NCBI GenBank assembly: GCA_905183005.1
Contig: CAJJDO010000127.1
Location: 127,308 to 191,307, forward strand
From: Paramecium pentaurelia
Taxonomy: Eukaryota > Ciliophora > Oligohymenophorea > Peniculida > Parameciidae
Direction: 5' to 3'
Length of the DNA stretch: 64,000 nt
Under the pieces are notes generated by a model. That model saw nothing but the letters and a program-made list of their open reading frames with translations, was not told the DNA's origin and searched no databases. This document shows, piece after piece, positions 51,706 through 61,036 of this stretch (position 1 is its first letter; each line of letters begins with the position of its first letter). The position numbers and the translations under genes were made by a program.

Positions 51706-52277
51706 ATGGGATAACAATAAACTTAGGAATAAAGACCTTTACATGTGCTCATTAAGGATGTAGCTACATTTAATCTGTTAGCTAAGTATTCAAATTTTGT
51801 AATTCAAGATCTCCAACAATTAAATAATGCTTGGGTAAATAATTACTAGCAGAAGTGACAAAAAGGAAATAAGATTTATTTGATACTATTCCATTTTTTA
51901 AAAAGTAAGATGAATTATGTATTGGAATATTTGTTGATAAGGAATATATTTTAATTACTTAGCAGAAATTTTACTATTGTAGACAATTATTAGAGGATTT
52001 GTAATCAATATTAATGTTTGATTTTTAAAAAGAAGAAGGTACTTGTCAAATATGTTTTGCAAAAAAGATTGATAAATTATTACCTTGTGGACATAGTTAT
52101 TGTTAAGATTGTATAGATGGATGGTTTATAGTTAAAGAACAAGATTCTTGTCCAATGTGTAGATCTCAATTAACCAAATAAAAAATGAAAAATGAATCCT
52201 ATATTATACCAAATGAAACTGAGTTGATAGATTCCTTTAAAGAATAGCTCTTTATGCAATTCATCTAATAGAAATGA
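51706..52277 (+). CDS. RNF141-like RING-finger protein, apparent frameshift
   Basis: The protein starts at MGQQQTQEQRPLHVLIKD (51706); Gly2 gives a possible N-myristoylation site, as in RNF141. It then reads LAKYSNFVIQDLQQLNNAW to about 51836. The rest (EVTKRKQDLFDT..., DELCIGIFVDKEYILI) and a C3HC4 RING (CQICF, LLPCGHSYCQDCIDGWF, CPMCR) lie in another frame ending at TGA 52275-52277. No intron with GT..AG in the right phase joins the two parts, so one base appears missing or two extra near 51836-51855. Apart from this, spacing and sequence match the RNF141 E3-ligase family (PCxHSxCQxCIDxW). Sequence error is likelier than a dead gene because both halves are well preserved. Confidence 0.75.
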
Positions 52278-52307
52278 ATTAATTAATAATTTTTTTTTAA
52301 TTATATT

Positions 52308-52956
52308 ATGGATTTCGAGCATTCAGACTAATTTACTTAGAGAGTAGAATAAATAATAAGAAATGTACAATATATATATTCAATATATGTAGTTTTTACA
52401 TATTCCTGAAGAAGGCAATCCTAATTGGAAAGAGATTAATTAAAAATTAGATCAATTTTAAAGTTAATTGGTTGATATACAATTGTAAATAAAATGATTA
52501 ACTATTAAAAGGAGTATCCTCCAATATTTAAAATCTAGTTTTGAAGCAATTCGAGAATAATTATAATGTGATTTAGGTGGGACTTAAATTTAGAGTCTAT
52601 CTATGAATTCCTCATTAAATCAATAAAATCATCCTCTAAAGACAGATGAAGTAAAAGTGAATGAAAGAATAAATTAAATTGGTTTAAATGTGTATGAGAT
52701 TGAAAAAAACTTAGAAATTAAAATTGATTTACTTAATAACAAAGTAGAAAACATTAGAATAAATAGAGATGAATTACAAGAATAGATTAAATCATTTGAT
52801 GGTACATATATTAAATTTATTTTTATAGCTCGTATGGAATCATAATGGTAAGGTTTGGCTAATGTCTCTGATCAAATTTGGTAATTTAAGAAATAACTTG
52901 AACCTCTTTTAATTGGAGTGTAACAATAGAAAAAGAAATTCTCTCTATTTACATGA
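52308..52956 (+). CDS. Small coiled-coil protein, 188 residues
   Basis: The ATG at 52308 and introns 52365-52392 (28 nt), 52485-52511 (27 nt) and 52802-52828 (27 nt) give 188 residues in exact frame. The N-terminus reads MDFEHSDQFTQRVEQIIRNF, then PEEGNPNWKEINQKLDQF and heptad-rich helices (VYEIEKNLEIKIDLLNNKV). A W-rich end (SQWQGLANVSDQIW) is followed by a Q/K-rich stretch. The pattern is that of a small subunit of a coiled-coil complex, but I do not recognise which. It ends 54 bp from the convergent uS15 gene. Confidence 0.75.
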
Positions 52957-53010
52957 GGAATTATTTATTTATATTATTAATAATGTACTATATTTGATTA
53001 AATTTTTTGC

Positions 53011-53546
53011 TCATTAACCGATTAAGGCAGATGCAGTCTTTGATACACTATATGTTTAGAGATTTATGTTTACTATTTCCAATTTGATGGCAATTTTTGG
53101 GTTCTTCTATAATATCTGCTTAGTCTATGGATTCTGCTTTCAACCAAAATCAATCTAAATTTGCTTGTAATATCTCCTCTATTCTTTTCTAAATGCTTTC
53201 TAATTTAGACAGCCTTTTTAATTAAAGCATATAAGTCTTCAGGAATTTTTGGTGCACAACCTTAATTAAAGGTTATAGTTACCTCTCTTCTTCAAGATTC
53301 TCAAGATCTTTTGACCAGTCAAGAATCTAGTTTATGGGATTCCTTATTGATCTCTCAAATAAACACCAATTTATGATCCATTAAGACCTTAATTTATATT
53401 ATTCTTGTACCCTTCTTTGCCAAATTTACAATCTAATCAACGATGGACTTAGATGAGAGTGTCAACCACTTTGGTGCTTTTCTTTTGTATGGAAGGGCTG
53501 ATCCTGAGATACCCTTTCCTTTTCCCTTTGCTTGCATACGTCCCAT
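53011..53546 (-). CDS. RPS13: Cytosolic ribosomal protein uS15 (S13)
   Basis: The ATG at 53546 with introns 53388-53410 (23 nt), 53261-53282 (22 nt) and 53048-53073 (26 nt) gives 154 residues, close to the usual 151. Diagnostic segments are MGRMQAKGKGISGSALPYKR, WLTLSSKSIVDQI, SQIGVYLRDQQGIP, KILRILKKRG, EDLYALIKKAVQIRKHLEKN and KFRLILVESRIHRLSRYY. It is part of the 40S subunit platform, contacting 18S rRNA. Codon use is more G/C-rich than in neighbours, as expected for high expression. All three introns have perfect phase, so this gene anchors the intron model and genetic code used in this annotation. Confidence 0.97.
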
Positions 53547-53600
53547 AATTTATTTAAAGATTTAATTTTATTTTAAATTTTATCCATTAAATGATTAAAA

Positions 53601-54094
53601 TCACTCATGCTTGTAAAATACCTTTGGCTTCTCAATGGAATTGCTTTTACAATTAATAATATCATACATTCCGTGATGCCATAAAGAAGGTTCGAAATTG
53701 TTATCGTCATCAATGAAGAAGAATTTCTTATCCAACTCAGGTACATCAAACTTATTTTCCCAAATTGGTGCACCATCCAATAATTTGCTAACTTCTGATT
53801 ATATGCTTCTTTAATAAAAAGACCCTGCTGCAATTCTTTAATTATAAATCCTCAATACCTTGATCCAAAGAATGTAGCCCCAACTATTGCTGCTTTGAAA
53901 TATATAGCTAATTTCTTAGCAACAGGAATCCTGTTAACTGCTTCCAAACTCAAATATGTGGAAATCAATGTTGCCTTATTTTAGAAACTACCCACTCCAT
54001 TTATAACATCCTACACCTTCTGATGAGTTTCAGTTGGCACCAATGAAGTATGAGTCCACCAAGTCTTATTCTAAGAGGAAAGACTAATATACAT
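53601..54094 (-). CDS. Small protein of unknown function, 156 residues
   Basis: The ATG at 54094, one 23-nt intron (53836-53858) and TGA 53603-53601 give 156 residues. Features are an N-terminal NKTWWTHTSLVPTETHQKV, a central helix-rich part (VAKKLAIYFKAAIVGATFFGSR, weakly hydrophobic) and an acidic/aromatic end (ELDKKFFFIDDDNNFEPSLWHHGMYD). The possible single membrane helix and the size suggest a mitochondrial inner-membrane or respiratory subunit, but this is speculation. The frame is well supported by splice phase. It sits 54 bp upstream of uS15 on the same strand. Confidence 0.75.
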
Positions 54095-54916
54095 TTTATT
54101 TAATATTAATATATTGTATTATAAAAGTATTGTGTGTGAATTGTTAAGTTAAGTGTAAATTGTATATGTTAAGTGTAAATATTTTAGAATGAATATAAAT
54201 AGTAATGCTTATACATTATGATTTAATCATATAATAAAAAAGATATTAATAATAATTAGATTATGTATCACGATATTCATATCAAATTCCTTGCTATTAA
54301 ATATTATTTACTACCTATATCATATATGTAAACATAACAAAGACAAATATATTTTGATAATTGGAAATATAATAATTTAAATTTTAAGATAATGAATTAA
54401 AATTTATATGAAAATATAACATAAATAGTTATTTACTCATTGTTAAAAAGTAGTAAATTAAATTATATAGAATATAATAAAGAAAGGAATTGAGGATGCA
54501 TAAATAAAAAAAATAACTCAATTGATAGACATATGTATAATAGAATTTTATCATATAATAAAGAAATTCTAGTTTAGATTAGAATGTTATTTCAATATGT
54601 TTTTAATCTGCATGTAAAAGTTCTTCCAGAGATAACAAATTATATAATAGAAGATTTATTATAGATATAATTCTTGGAATTTTGATAAATAGGAGAGTAG
54701 AATTAAGGGATATGTATTTAGATATAATTGACTTTGTGATAGGAAGATATTTAATCATAAGTTTGGAGAGAATTATGGATTGGAATTGCATAAGAAAATA
54801 GAATAGGTCAGATGATTCGATGATAAAGAGTAGAAGGAATAATAAAAAAGATTATAGGATTAGTGATTTAATTAATATTAATAAAAACGGTATTTATAGT
54901 AATAATAAAATAAATA
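54095..54916. other. Intergenic with an unassigned open stretch
   Basis: The first 450 bp are plain AT-rich spacer. From about 54570 to 54916 the plus strand is unusually G-rich and open in pieces: MLFQYVFNLHVKVLPEITNY, then in another frame LGILINRRVELRDMYLDII and ERIMDWNCIRKQNRSDD, running into the next gene's leader. It has no intact gene structure. It may be a gene relic or chance. Confidence 0.35.
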
Positions 54917-56189
54917 ATGAAGAGTGTAACAGGAGTGCTAGTGATTTTACTATTAAGCCAAGGTGTTTTGTGCAGTCCAAAGAAGATCAACACAGATTTT
55001 TTGAATTTGCTTAGTTCTAAGACAAATGTGATGAGCTCATAGGATGCTATATAATCTGTTTTAACACTCTTGGAAGATTTACAGGGTGCCAATGTTGAAG
55101 CCTAAGACAAGGCTGATCTTACATTCTAGAGATTTGAGAATGCTATCTTATAAGATATCAATGAATTCTCAGGAATTGTGAATGTAAATTCAAAGAGTGC
55201 TGCAGCTGCCTCATAAGACCTTGAAGCTGTTGAGTAATTGTTTATTTTATTTAATTAAGTTTGAAAATTCAATAAACTACAGATTACTTGAATTGGAATA
55301 ATAAGAGATACAAGGCAAATGAAGTGAAATTAGAGAATTTGGCTGAGTAACCACATATTCATTACACTATAGGTAACGTTGTGAAGCCAATGCTTTATTC
55401 ATTGATACCCTTAGAGAGTACAAAAATGCACTTTCAGTACTTGATTGGGTTAGAAGTGATGCCTAAAGCAAATAAACCAATTTGATTGAAAAGAATCATG
55501 TTGGAGATTATGCTGAGAAATTGAGCAAATATGCCAATCTTTTTGAAGAATAAGCAGTCTAAGACTTTGTGAAATTAGGAGATGATGAAACTTCATTTTC
55601 ATAAACCAGTATAAATGATAATTAATTTAATAGGATAGAGAGGAAATGGTGAATAATTAGTGTAATTAATGACAAAGGATGTTGTAGGAGTAATTTAATA
55701 ATTGATTGAAAAATTAAGAGAAACTATTAAGGGATTGGAAGAATAGGAAATATAATCTGCTAATGATTTTGCTGATTTCAAGACAAATCTTTTGGCTGAA
55801 TAGGAATCTTTGAAATAAGAATATGATGCAAAGGCCAAATTTTTGAATTCCTTATAAAATGACAAAGAATTAGCTTCTGATATTTTAACGAAAAAGAAGG
55901 AGTTATAAGATTAAAGCATGAGAATTCTTAGTTTAACTTAAGGTATTACATGAATCTACAGGTTATTCTAGAGGAATACAATTACAAGAAGAAGTTATAT
56001 AATGCAGAGAAAGAAAAAAGACATGAAGAGAATCAATTATTGGAAGAATCTTTATTGATTTACAGAGAGAAGATTGCAACTGTCAATGAGTATCTCAAGA
56101 AAAGAGTAAATGAATATGTTGGTGATTCATTGATTGAAGAACATGCAGTCACCAAATAATAATAAGTTTCATCAAGAAAAGGATAATGA
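54917..56189 (+). CDS. Trichocyst matrix protein (TMP family)
   Basis: The ATG at 54917 with introns 55234-55259 (26 nt), 55347-55372 (26 nt), 55609-55633 (25 nt) and 55943-55971 (29 nt) gives exactly 388 residues. A signal peptide (MKSVTGVLVILLLSQGVLC) leads into long acidic coiled-coil helices with the family's conserved central segments (NKRYKANEVKLENLAEQRCE, YKNALSVLDWVRSD, YAEKLSKYANLFEEQAVQDF). It is a precursor of crystalline trichocyst core polypeptides released on exocytosis. It is divergent from the copies at 25664 and 50526, consistent with a large dispersed family. The 29-nt last intron contains a nearer AG (cag at about 55961) that would break the frame, so the distal TAG must be used. 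Confidence 0.88.
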
Positions 56190-56508
56190 AACAATATTCA
56201 AAAAATACAAATTAATATTAACTAATCATATATATATAAATATAGATTTCATTTTTTGTCTGGTGATTGTTAAAATCTTCTCTATGAATTTTTTTGAGTT
56301 TATTAATGTTATAATTTTGAGAGATCAGCATCATATTGATATCCATCAAATAATGCTATATATATATATATTATCTTATTATTACCTTAGACAGTATCTC
56401 GACGTAACATTACTTGATTTTCAAGTAATTACTCATCATTCAATTGTGTTTCTTCTGATATCTAATTTTGGAAATCAAAATTATTATCTACAGACTACTT
56501 TAGATAAA
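56190..56508. other. Convergent intergenic region
   Basis: About 320 bp lie between two converging genes. A long open frame crosses it on the plus strand (56134-56553) but overlaps both neighbours' 3' ends and looks like composition rather than a gene. Confidence 0.45.
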
Positions 56509-58081
56509 TCAAATTACTCCTGGAGTATAAAGAGCTGTAAGTTTCTTTTTTAAGAGATCATCCCATGGAAATCCTTTGAGCCAAGGATGATGAAGAATTT
56601 CTTCTATTCCATTAGCTCCCAATCTTCTTTCAGGTTTACGTTAAATTAACTATATATATAATATTGAATCAATACTGCATTAACAAAATCCATAGCACTT
56701 TCATTCCAATAATTAGGCATTTCTTCTCTCCTTACTTAAACTTATTTAGCTAATATTTATTCACGAATATCTTGTCTAGTTCTACCATTATATGGTCTAC
56801 GTCCAAGCATTAATTCATATGTTATAACTCCTAATGCATAATAATCTGCAACAATTGAATGATCCATTCTACACATTACTTCAGGTGCCATATATCCTGG
56901 AGTACCAGAAGTATCTCCAGCATTATTACCCTTATTAATACGTGCAATTCCCAGATCAGTTAATCTCATATATCCATCTTCTTCTAGAACTAGATTTTCT
57001 GGTTTAAGATCTCTATGTATAATTCCATGTTGATGTAAATATGTAAGAGAGAGTAGAATGCAGGCAACAAAGAATTCTAATAAAAATTGAATTAGAAATA
57101 AATACTTGTTTAAGCTTCACTGAATCGTCTCATTTTACCTAAATGGAAACGTAAATCACCTCCTGTTAAGAGATCTATGATAAGATAGAGATTCTCTCTA
57201 TCTTAGAATGCATATGACATATTAACAAGAAAAGGATGATGTAGATGTTCTAACAAATATTTCTCATTTAGTACAGAATTTACACTACGTTTTTAAATAA
57301 CTTTAGCTTTAGCCATTTCTTTTAAAGCATACATTTTTTTATTTTTCTTCATTTCTACTTTCCATACTCTACCAAAACCTCCCTTTCCAATTACATATAA
57401 AAATTTAAAATGTTAACGTCCTACTATTTCTGGAGGGAGATTCTCAATTTATTATGCTACTAATTGAGTTTTATCATTCAATTCTGATTTACGACTATGA
57501 GATTATTTATCCTTTTTTGGAGAATTAGGAGCTGATTCAGATATTGAGTTTAATATCTATTCAGATCGAGATTATGAATTGATTGAATTAACTGAATTAG
57601 CAGAATTATATTTGCTAGTCAATTTCAATTTAAATGACATCTAAGTACTACTCAACATACTTTTACTCTCAACTTTTTTAGGTACAACTTTACTTTTTAA
57701 TTGATAACTATTTTCATATAGTTATGAATTGCTGATATTACTTTTATGATAGATAATATTGTCTGCATATTATGGTTTCTTTGCAGATGGTTATCTATTC
57801 ATTAATATTTAACTTTATTTCTCTCTATTAGGTGATTGATGGGCAGAGATTGAACTTCCAACTTTCATATCTCTTTTTGAATCTTGTTATCTAATCATTG
57901 GACTCTGATTAACCTTTTTACGAGTACAGATAGCACAATGTTTGAGATTACATTAACATTCCCAAGTACCTGATTATTTTCTAAGTGGCACTTTTATTGG
58001 TTCACCTTTAAAATGTATTTTAGAATTCAATTATTGTTTTATGAGTAAGTCTCTCAGATTTTTGGCAGTAGATTGTTACAT
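56509..58081 (-). CDS. AGC-type serine/threonine protein kinase with DLG motif
   Basis: The frame fixes the start at ATG 58081 (MQQSTAKNLRDLL); the ATG at 58116 is in the wrong frame. Introns are 57077-57105 (29 nt) and 56650-56675 (26 nt), giving 505 residues. The N-terminal 220 residues are Ser-rich, with a Cys cluster near the start (CQCNLKHCAIC). The kinase has GKGGFGRVWKV (from 232), YALKEM with Lys254, NEKYLLEHLHHPFLVNM, IIDLLTGGDLRFHL, HRDLKPEN with His346/Asp348, TDLGIAR (366-368) instead of DFG, and GTPGYMAPE. The end RLGANGIEEILHHPWLKGF is typical of AGC kinases, and the set resembles the YANK/STK32 or PKA-like branch. DLG at the metal site is tolerated in some active kinases. Confidence 0.88.
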
Positions 58082-58245
58082 ATATTTATTTCGTTAATTA
58101 TTTTTTTTTTTTTCATCAAACTACTATTTATTATTCATACTATTCTATTATTTTATTATCTCTCTCAAATATCATTACCTCTTTATATATCAATATATAT
58201 AAAATTAATCATTCTCAAATCAATAATATAACTAATTTTTATTTT

Positions 58246-59110
58246 ATGGGCTTACGAAAATCTAAAGTAATCAAAAAAATTAAAATGGACATGCAATAAT
58301 AAGCACTCAAAAAGACTTCAATCACTTAAAAAAAGGTTACCATTAAAAAAGCTGAAAAAAGATCAGATGCACTTAAAAGCACTAATTCTCAATTTAGAAA
58401 ACATCAATATATTACAGAAAAGAAAGTTTAATTAGATAAATCTAAAATTGAATCTGTAATCGATTCACTAAATAAATACTATCATACTAATAATGATGGT
58501 GATCGTAAAATTTATTTAGTTGCAGAATTACAAAAAATACCAGAATTAATTGAAGCACCCATAATCTAAATGTAATAATCATTATTTTTTATTCAGTCCC
58601 CTTAAAGAAGCCATACATGTAAAAGTGGCATTTGTTGTTCATGGTAATATATTAGAAGAATTCTAAAAAAAATATCCTTAATATAATGTTATGAGTTAAA
58701 ATGCTTATATAGCTGGTAAATCCTTTCCTAACCTTGATTTAATTCTTATAGATTATTCACTCTATAATAAAATTATTGAAAAGAAACCTAGCAAGTAATA
58801 TTAGTATTTAAATCTTAGGAAAATATATCCATTTCATCCATCCAAGGTGCCTTTTGATTATAAAAAACATTATAATATTGTAGAATATTAGGAATACATT
58901 AATCACTTGATTGGAAGTACTTTCAGTATAATGAAAAATTAAATAAAATAAATAATTCCAATAGGAAAGGTAGGTCAAAATGGAACAATAGATAATGTAT
59001 TAAAAGGAGCAATAGATTTTATTGCAAAATTACTTACTTAAAGTAAGGGGAATAGCATAGAACATTTATATTTAAAAACTAACAAATCGATTGAGTTATT
59101 AATATATTGA
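58246..59110 (+). CDS. Ribosomal L1-domain protein (UTP30/RSL1D1-like)
   Basis: The ATG at 58246 and one intron (58572-58596, 25 nt) give 279 residues. A Lys-rich N-terminus (MGLRKSKVIKKIK; TQKKVTIKKAEKRS) precedes an L1 fold: RKIYLVAELQKIPEL, IPLKEAIHVKVAFVVHG, SFPNLDLILIDYSL, RKIYPFHPSKVPFDY and near the end IIPIGKVGQNGTIDNVLKGAIDFIAKLL, the conserved IxIGK-G...Ni--AI block. Such proteins (yeast Utp30/Cic1, human RSL1D1) act in nucleolar pre-rRNA processing rather than in the mature ribosome. The start is 164 bp from the divergent AGC-kinase gene. Confidence 0.8.
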
Positions 59111-59185
59111 GTGTTTAAAATAATGAGTATAAATATAAAATGAGTATTGATGTTAATTTGTACATGTAATAATGTTTATTATAAC

Positions 59186-59396
59186 TCAATTGATATTAAG
59201 CTTAGTTCTTCTCCAATGTCTTCTCTTTGAATTATATCTAAAAATTGCAATTAGAAATACCTGATGGTATTATCAGTTCTATATCTGAACCAATTTGGTA
59301 ATGGTCTATTTTATTTATTGGCTTTAATTAATCTTTTCTTCATTCTCAAGGATTTGTGAGCTCCCTATTAAACAATAAGTGTGAAGCTATTACCAT
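59186..59396 (-). CDS. RPL39: Cytosolic ribosomal protein eL39 (L39)
   Basis: The start codon at 59396-59394 is a whole exon: a 29-nt intron (59365-59393) begins right after ATG, followed by GGA GCT CAC AAA. A second intron (59238-59260, 23 nt) splits an Arg codon. The 52-residue product reads MGAHKSLRMKKRLIKANKQ, then NRPLPNWFRYRTDNTIR and YNSKRRHWRRTKLNIN, matching eL39 (51 residues) end to end. It lines the 60S peptide exit tunnel. The tiny size and exon structure make it easy to miss by ORF scanning. Confidence 0.96.
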
Positions 59397-59438
59397 TTTT
59401 AAATCTTTTTTAATTTATTTAATATATGAATAAAATAA

Positions 59439-60098
59439 TCAATAATTCTCAGTCAGCAACGATATTAATTGTTCATAAGATTAATTAGCACCTTATTGTT
59501 TAACAAATTCAAATAACCAATCATAAGAATATTAGGTAAAAATTTATGATAATTGTTTAACCTTTTCTATCATATCTGTGTCTTATTTTTTTGGATTCAA
59601 AAGATTATGGTACATTAATCGTTCATCAATAGTTTAGATGATAATTTATTTTAATTTTTCATCTTTTCTATAATCAATTACTTATTTTTATTGTACTCTA
59701 ATATTTAGATCAATTATTTACTTATTAATATTGGATTAATCTTGATAATTAGATTTATCCAACATAATTTAACTTTGATTTAATAAATCCATGGAATTTC
59801 TTAATTGATTTTCATCATTTAAATTCTCTACAACAAGTAATTTGATTGTTGGCCATCCCATTTATTTATACAACTTTTTAAGTAATGTTAAATTTAAATC
59901 ACAATTGATTTCCTCAATTCCATCTGGTTCAGCTAAGAATAATTTTAAATTTCTACTAGGATTGATAATAGTATATAAATGGACTTCTTTGATTTGAGGG
60001 TAAATGGACTTTATAGTTTCTATGATTTCCTAATGACTTGTAATCTTTGGAGGTAATTTATGAACTTTTCTTTGATATACAATTTTTATATTAGACAT
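59439..60098 (-). CDS. PB1-like N-terminal domain protein with coiled coil, 219 residues
   Basis: The ATG at 60098 to TGA 59441-59439 is a single frame of 220 codons. The first 95 residues (MSNIKIVYQRKVHKLPPKI; EIIETIKSIYPQ; NLKLFLAEPDG; GWPTIKLLVVEN) have the beta-beta-alpha-beta pattern and the spacing of a PB1 or ubiquitin-like fold, though without certain charged-cluster residues. The remainder is a Q/N-rich amphipathic helical region with heptads (INKQIIDLNIRVQQKQVIDY). No catalytic residues are visible. It lies 42 bp upstream of the eL39 start on the same strand. Function unknown. Confidence 0.7.
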
Positions 60099-60238
60099 TT
60101 TCTTTTATTATTTTTATAAATATTATTTTGAATACTCATATAGATTTTAACAATTCATTTTCTAATTTTCTTTTATATTCATGTATCCAACAAATATATA
60201 ATCATATAGATATTTAAATTATAATTATAAAATTATAA

Positions 60239-60917
60239 ATGAAATAAGTGCCATCAACAAATGATTATTCTATATTAAGAAAAGTTCAAATACTTCACAC
60301 TCATACTTAATAGTCTAATTTCACATTGGGAAGAACTACTAGTTATGAGTCTAATTAATTTTGCAAGAGTTTTGACATTATGTCATTTCGGAGAGCTTCT
60401 ACAAAAGATGATATTAATAATACTCTATAAGGGAAGAATTCAATAAGTAGTTAAGAAACACTTACAATCTGTAATCTTAATTATATTAAGTAAAATGTTA
60501 ATTCCAAAATATTTTAGTCCTTCTTCTTACATTGAAATGGATCAATTATAGACAAAAGTATGGAAATCCTTATAGAAATAATAATTGGTATATCATTGTA
60601 ATATAATAAAGTAAAAGATTTATTTGATTGACATAATTGTATTATTGCGAAATCAAAATGAATACGAATTTAAATTTGATATAAGTAAACTATCTTGTTT
60701 TCTTATGGTCAGAGACTTATCTAATTTAATATTATAAGCTTACTATTATAGAATAAATTAATCTCATTAGAATTTTGTTCTACCTTATTTATCTATTTTG
60801 GTGGGCAAAGTTAAAACATAAAAACTTGATGGAAATATGAGACTATTTGAATTAATACACATATTGTTAAATGGTCAAAGAACTCTTATTTTATAAGAAT
60901 CAACTTAACAAATTTGA
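60239..60917 (+). CDS. Unknown protein, 216 residues
   Basis: The ATG at 60239 and one 28-nt intron (60490-60517) give 216 residues ending at TGA 60915-60917. Without the intron the frame would stop at 60533. The first 85 residues are Ser/Thr/Gln-rich and probably disordered (SNFTLGRTTSYES, SFRRASTKDD). The second half is a compact helical region (YLIDIIVLLRNQNEYEFKFD, LSCFLMVRDLSNLIL, NMRLFELIHILLNGQ). The alternation suggests a regulatory tail plus a domain, but I recognise no family. An alternative is a separate 140-residue protein starting at ATG 60495. Confidence 0.6.
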
Positions 60918-61036
60918 TTCTAATAAATAGTTTTTGTATTTTTTTACTTGATTATTATAGTTAATATTTATATCTATAAATTATTGATTATGATAATTTT
61001 TGTTAATGTAATATTTAAATTATTAAAAATCACAAT

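Noticed and set aside
56134..56553. 139-codon open frame on the plus strand
   Set aside because: It overlaps the end of the trichocyst gene and the end of the kinase gene, spans AT-rich spacer and has no coherent domain.
58114..58116. ATG upstream as start of the AGC kinase
   Set aside because: The T run on the plus strand (13 bases) puts this ATG in a frame that stops after about 20 codons; ATG 58081 is in frame with the kinase.
60495..60917. Separate 140-residue gene overlapping the 3' end of another frame
   Set aside because: A 28-nt GTA...TAG intron (60490-60517) unites both frames into one 216-residue gene without overlap.
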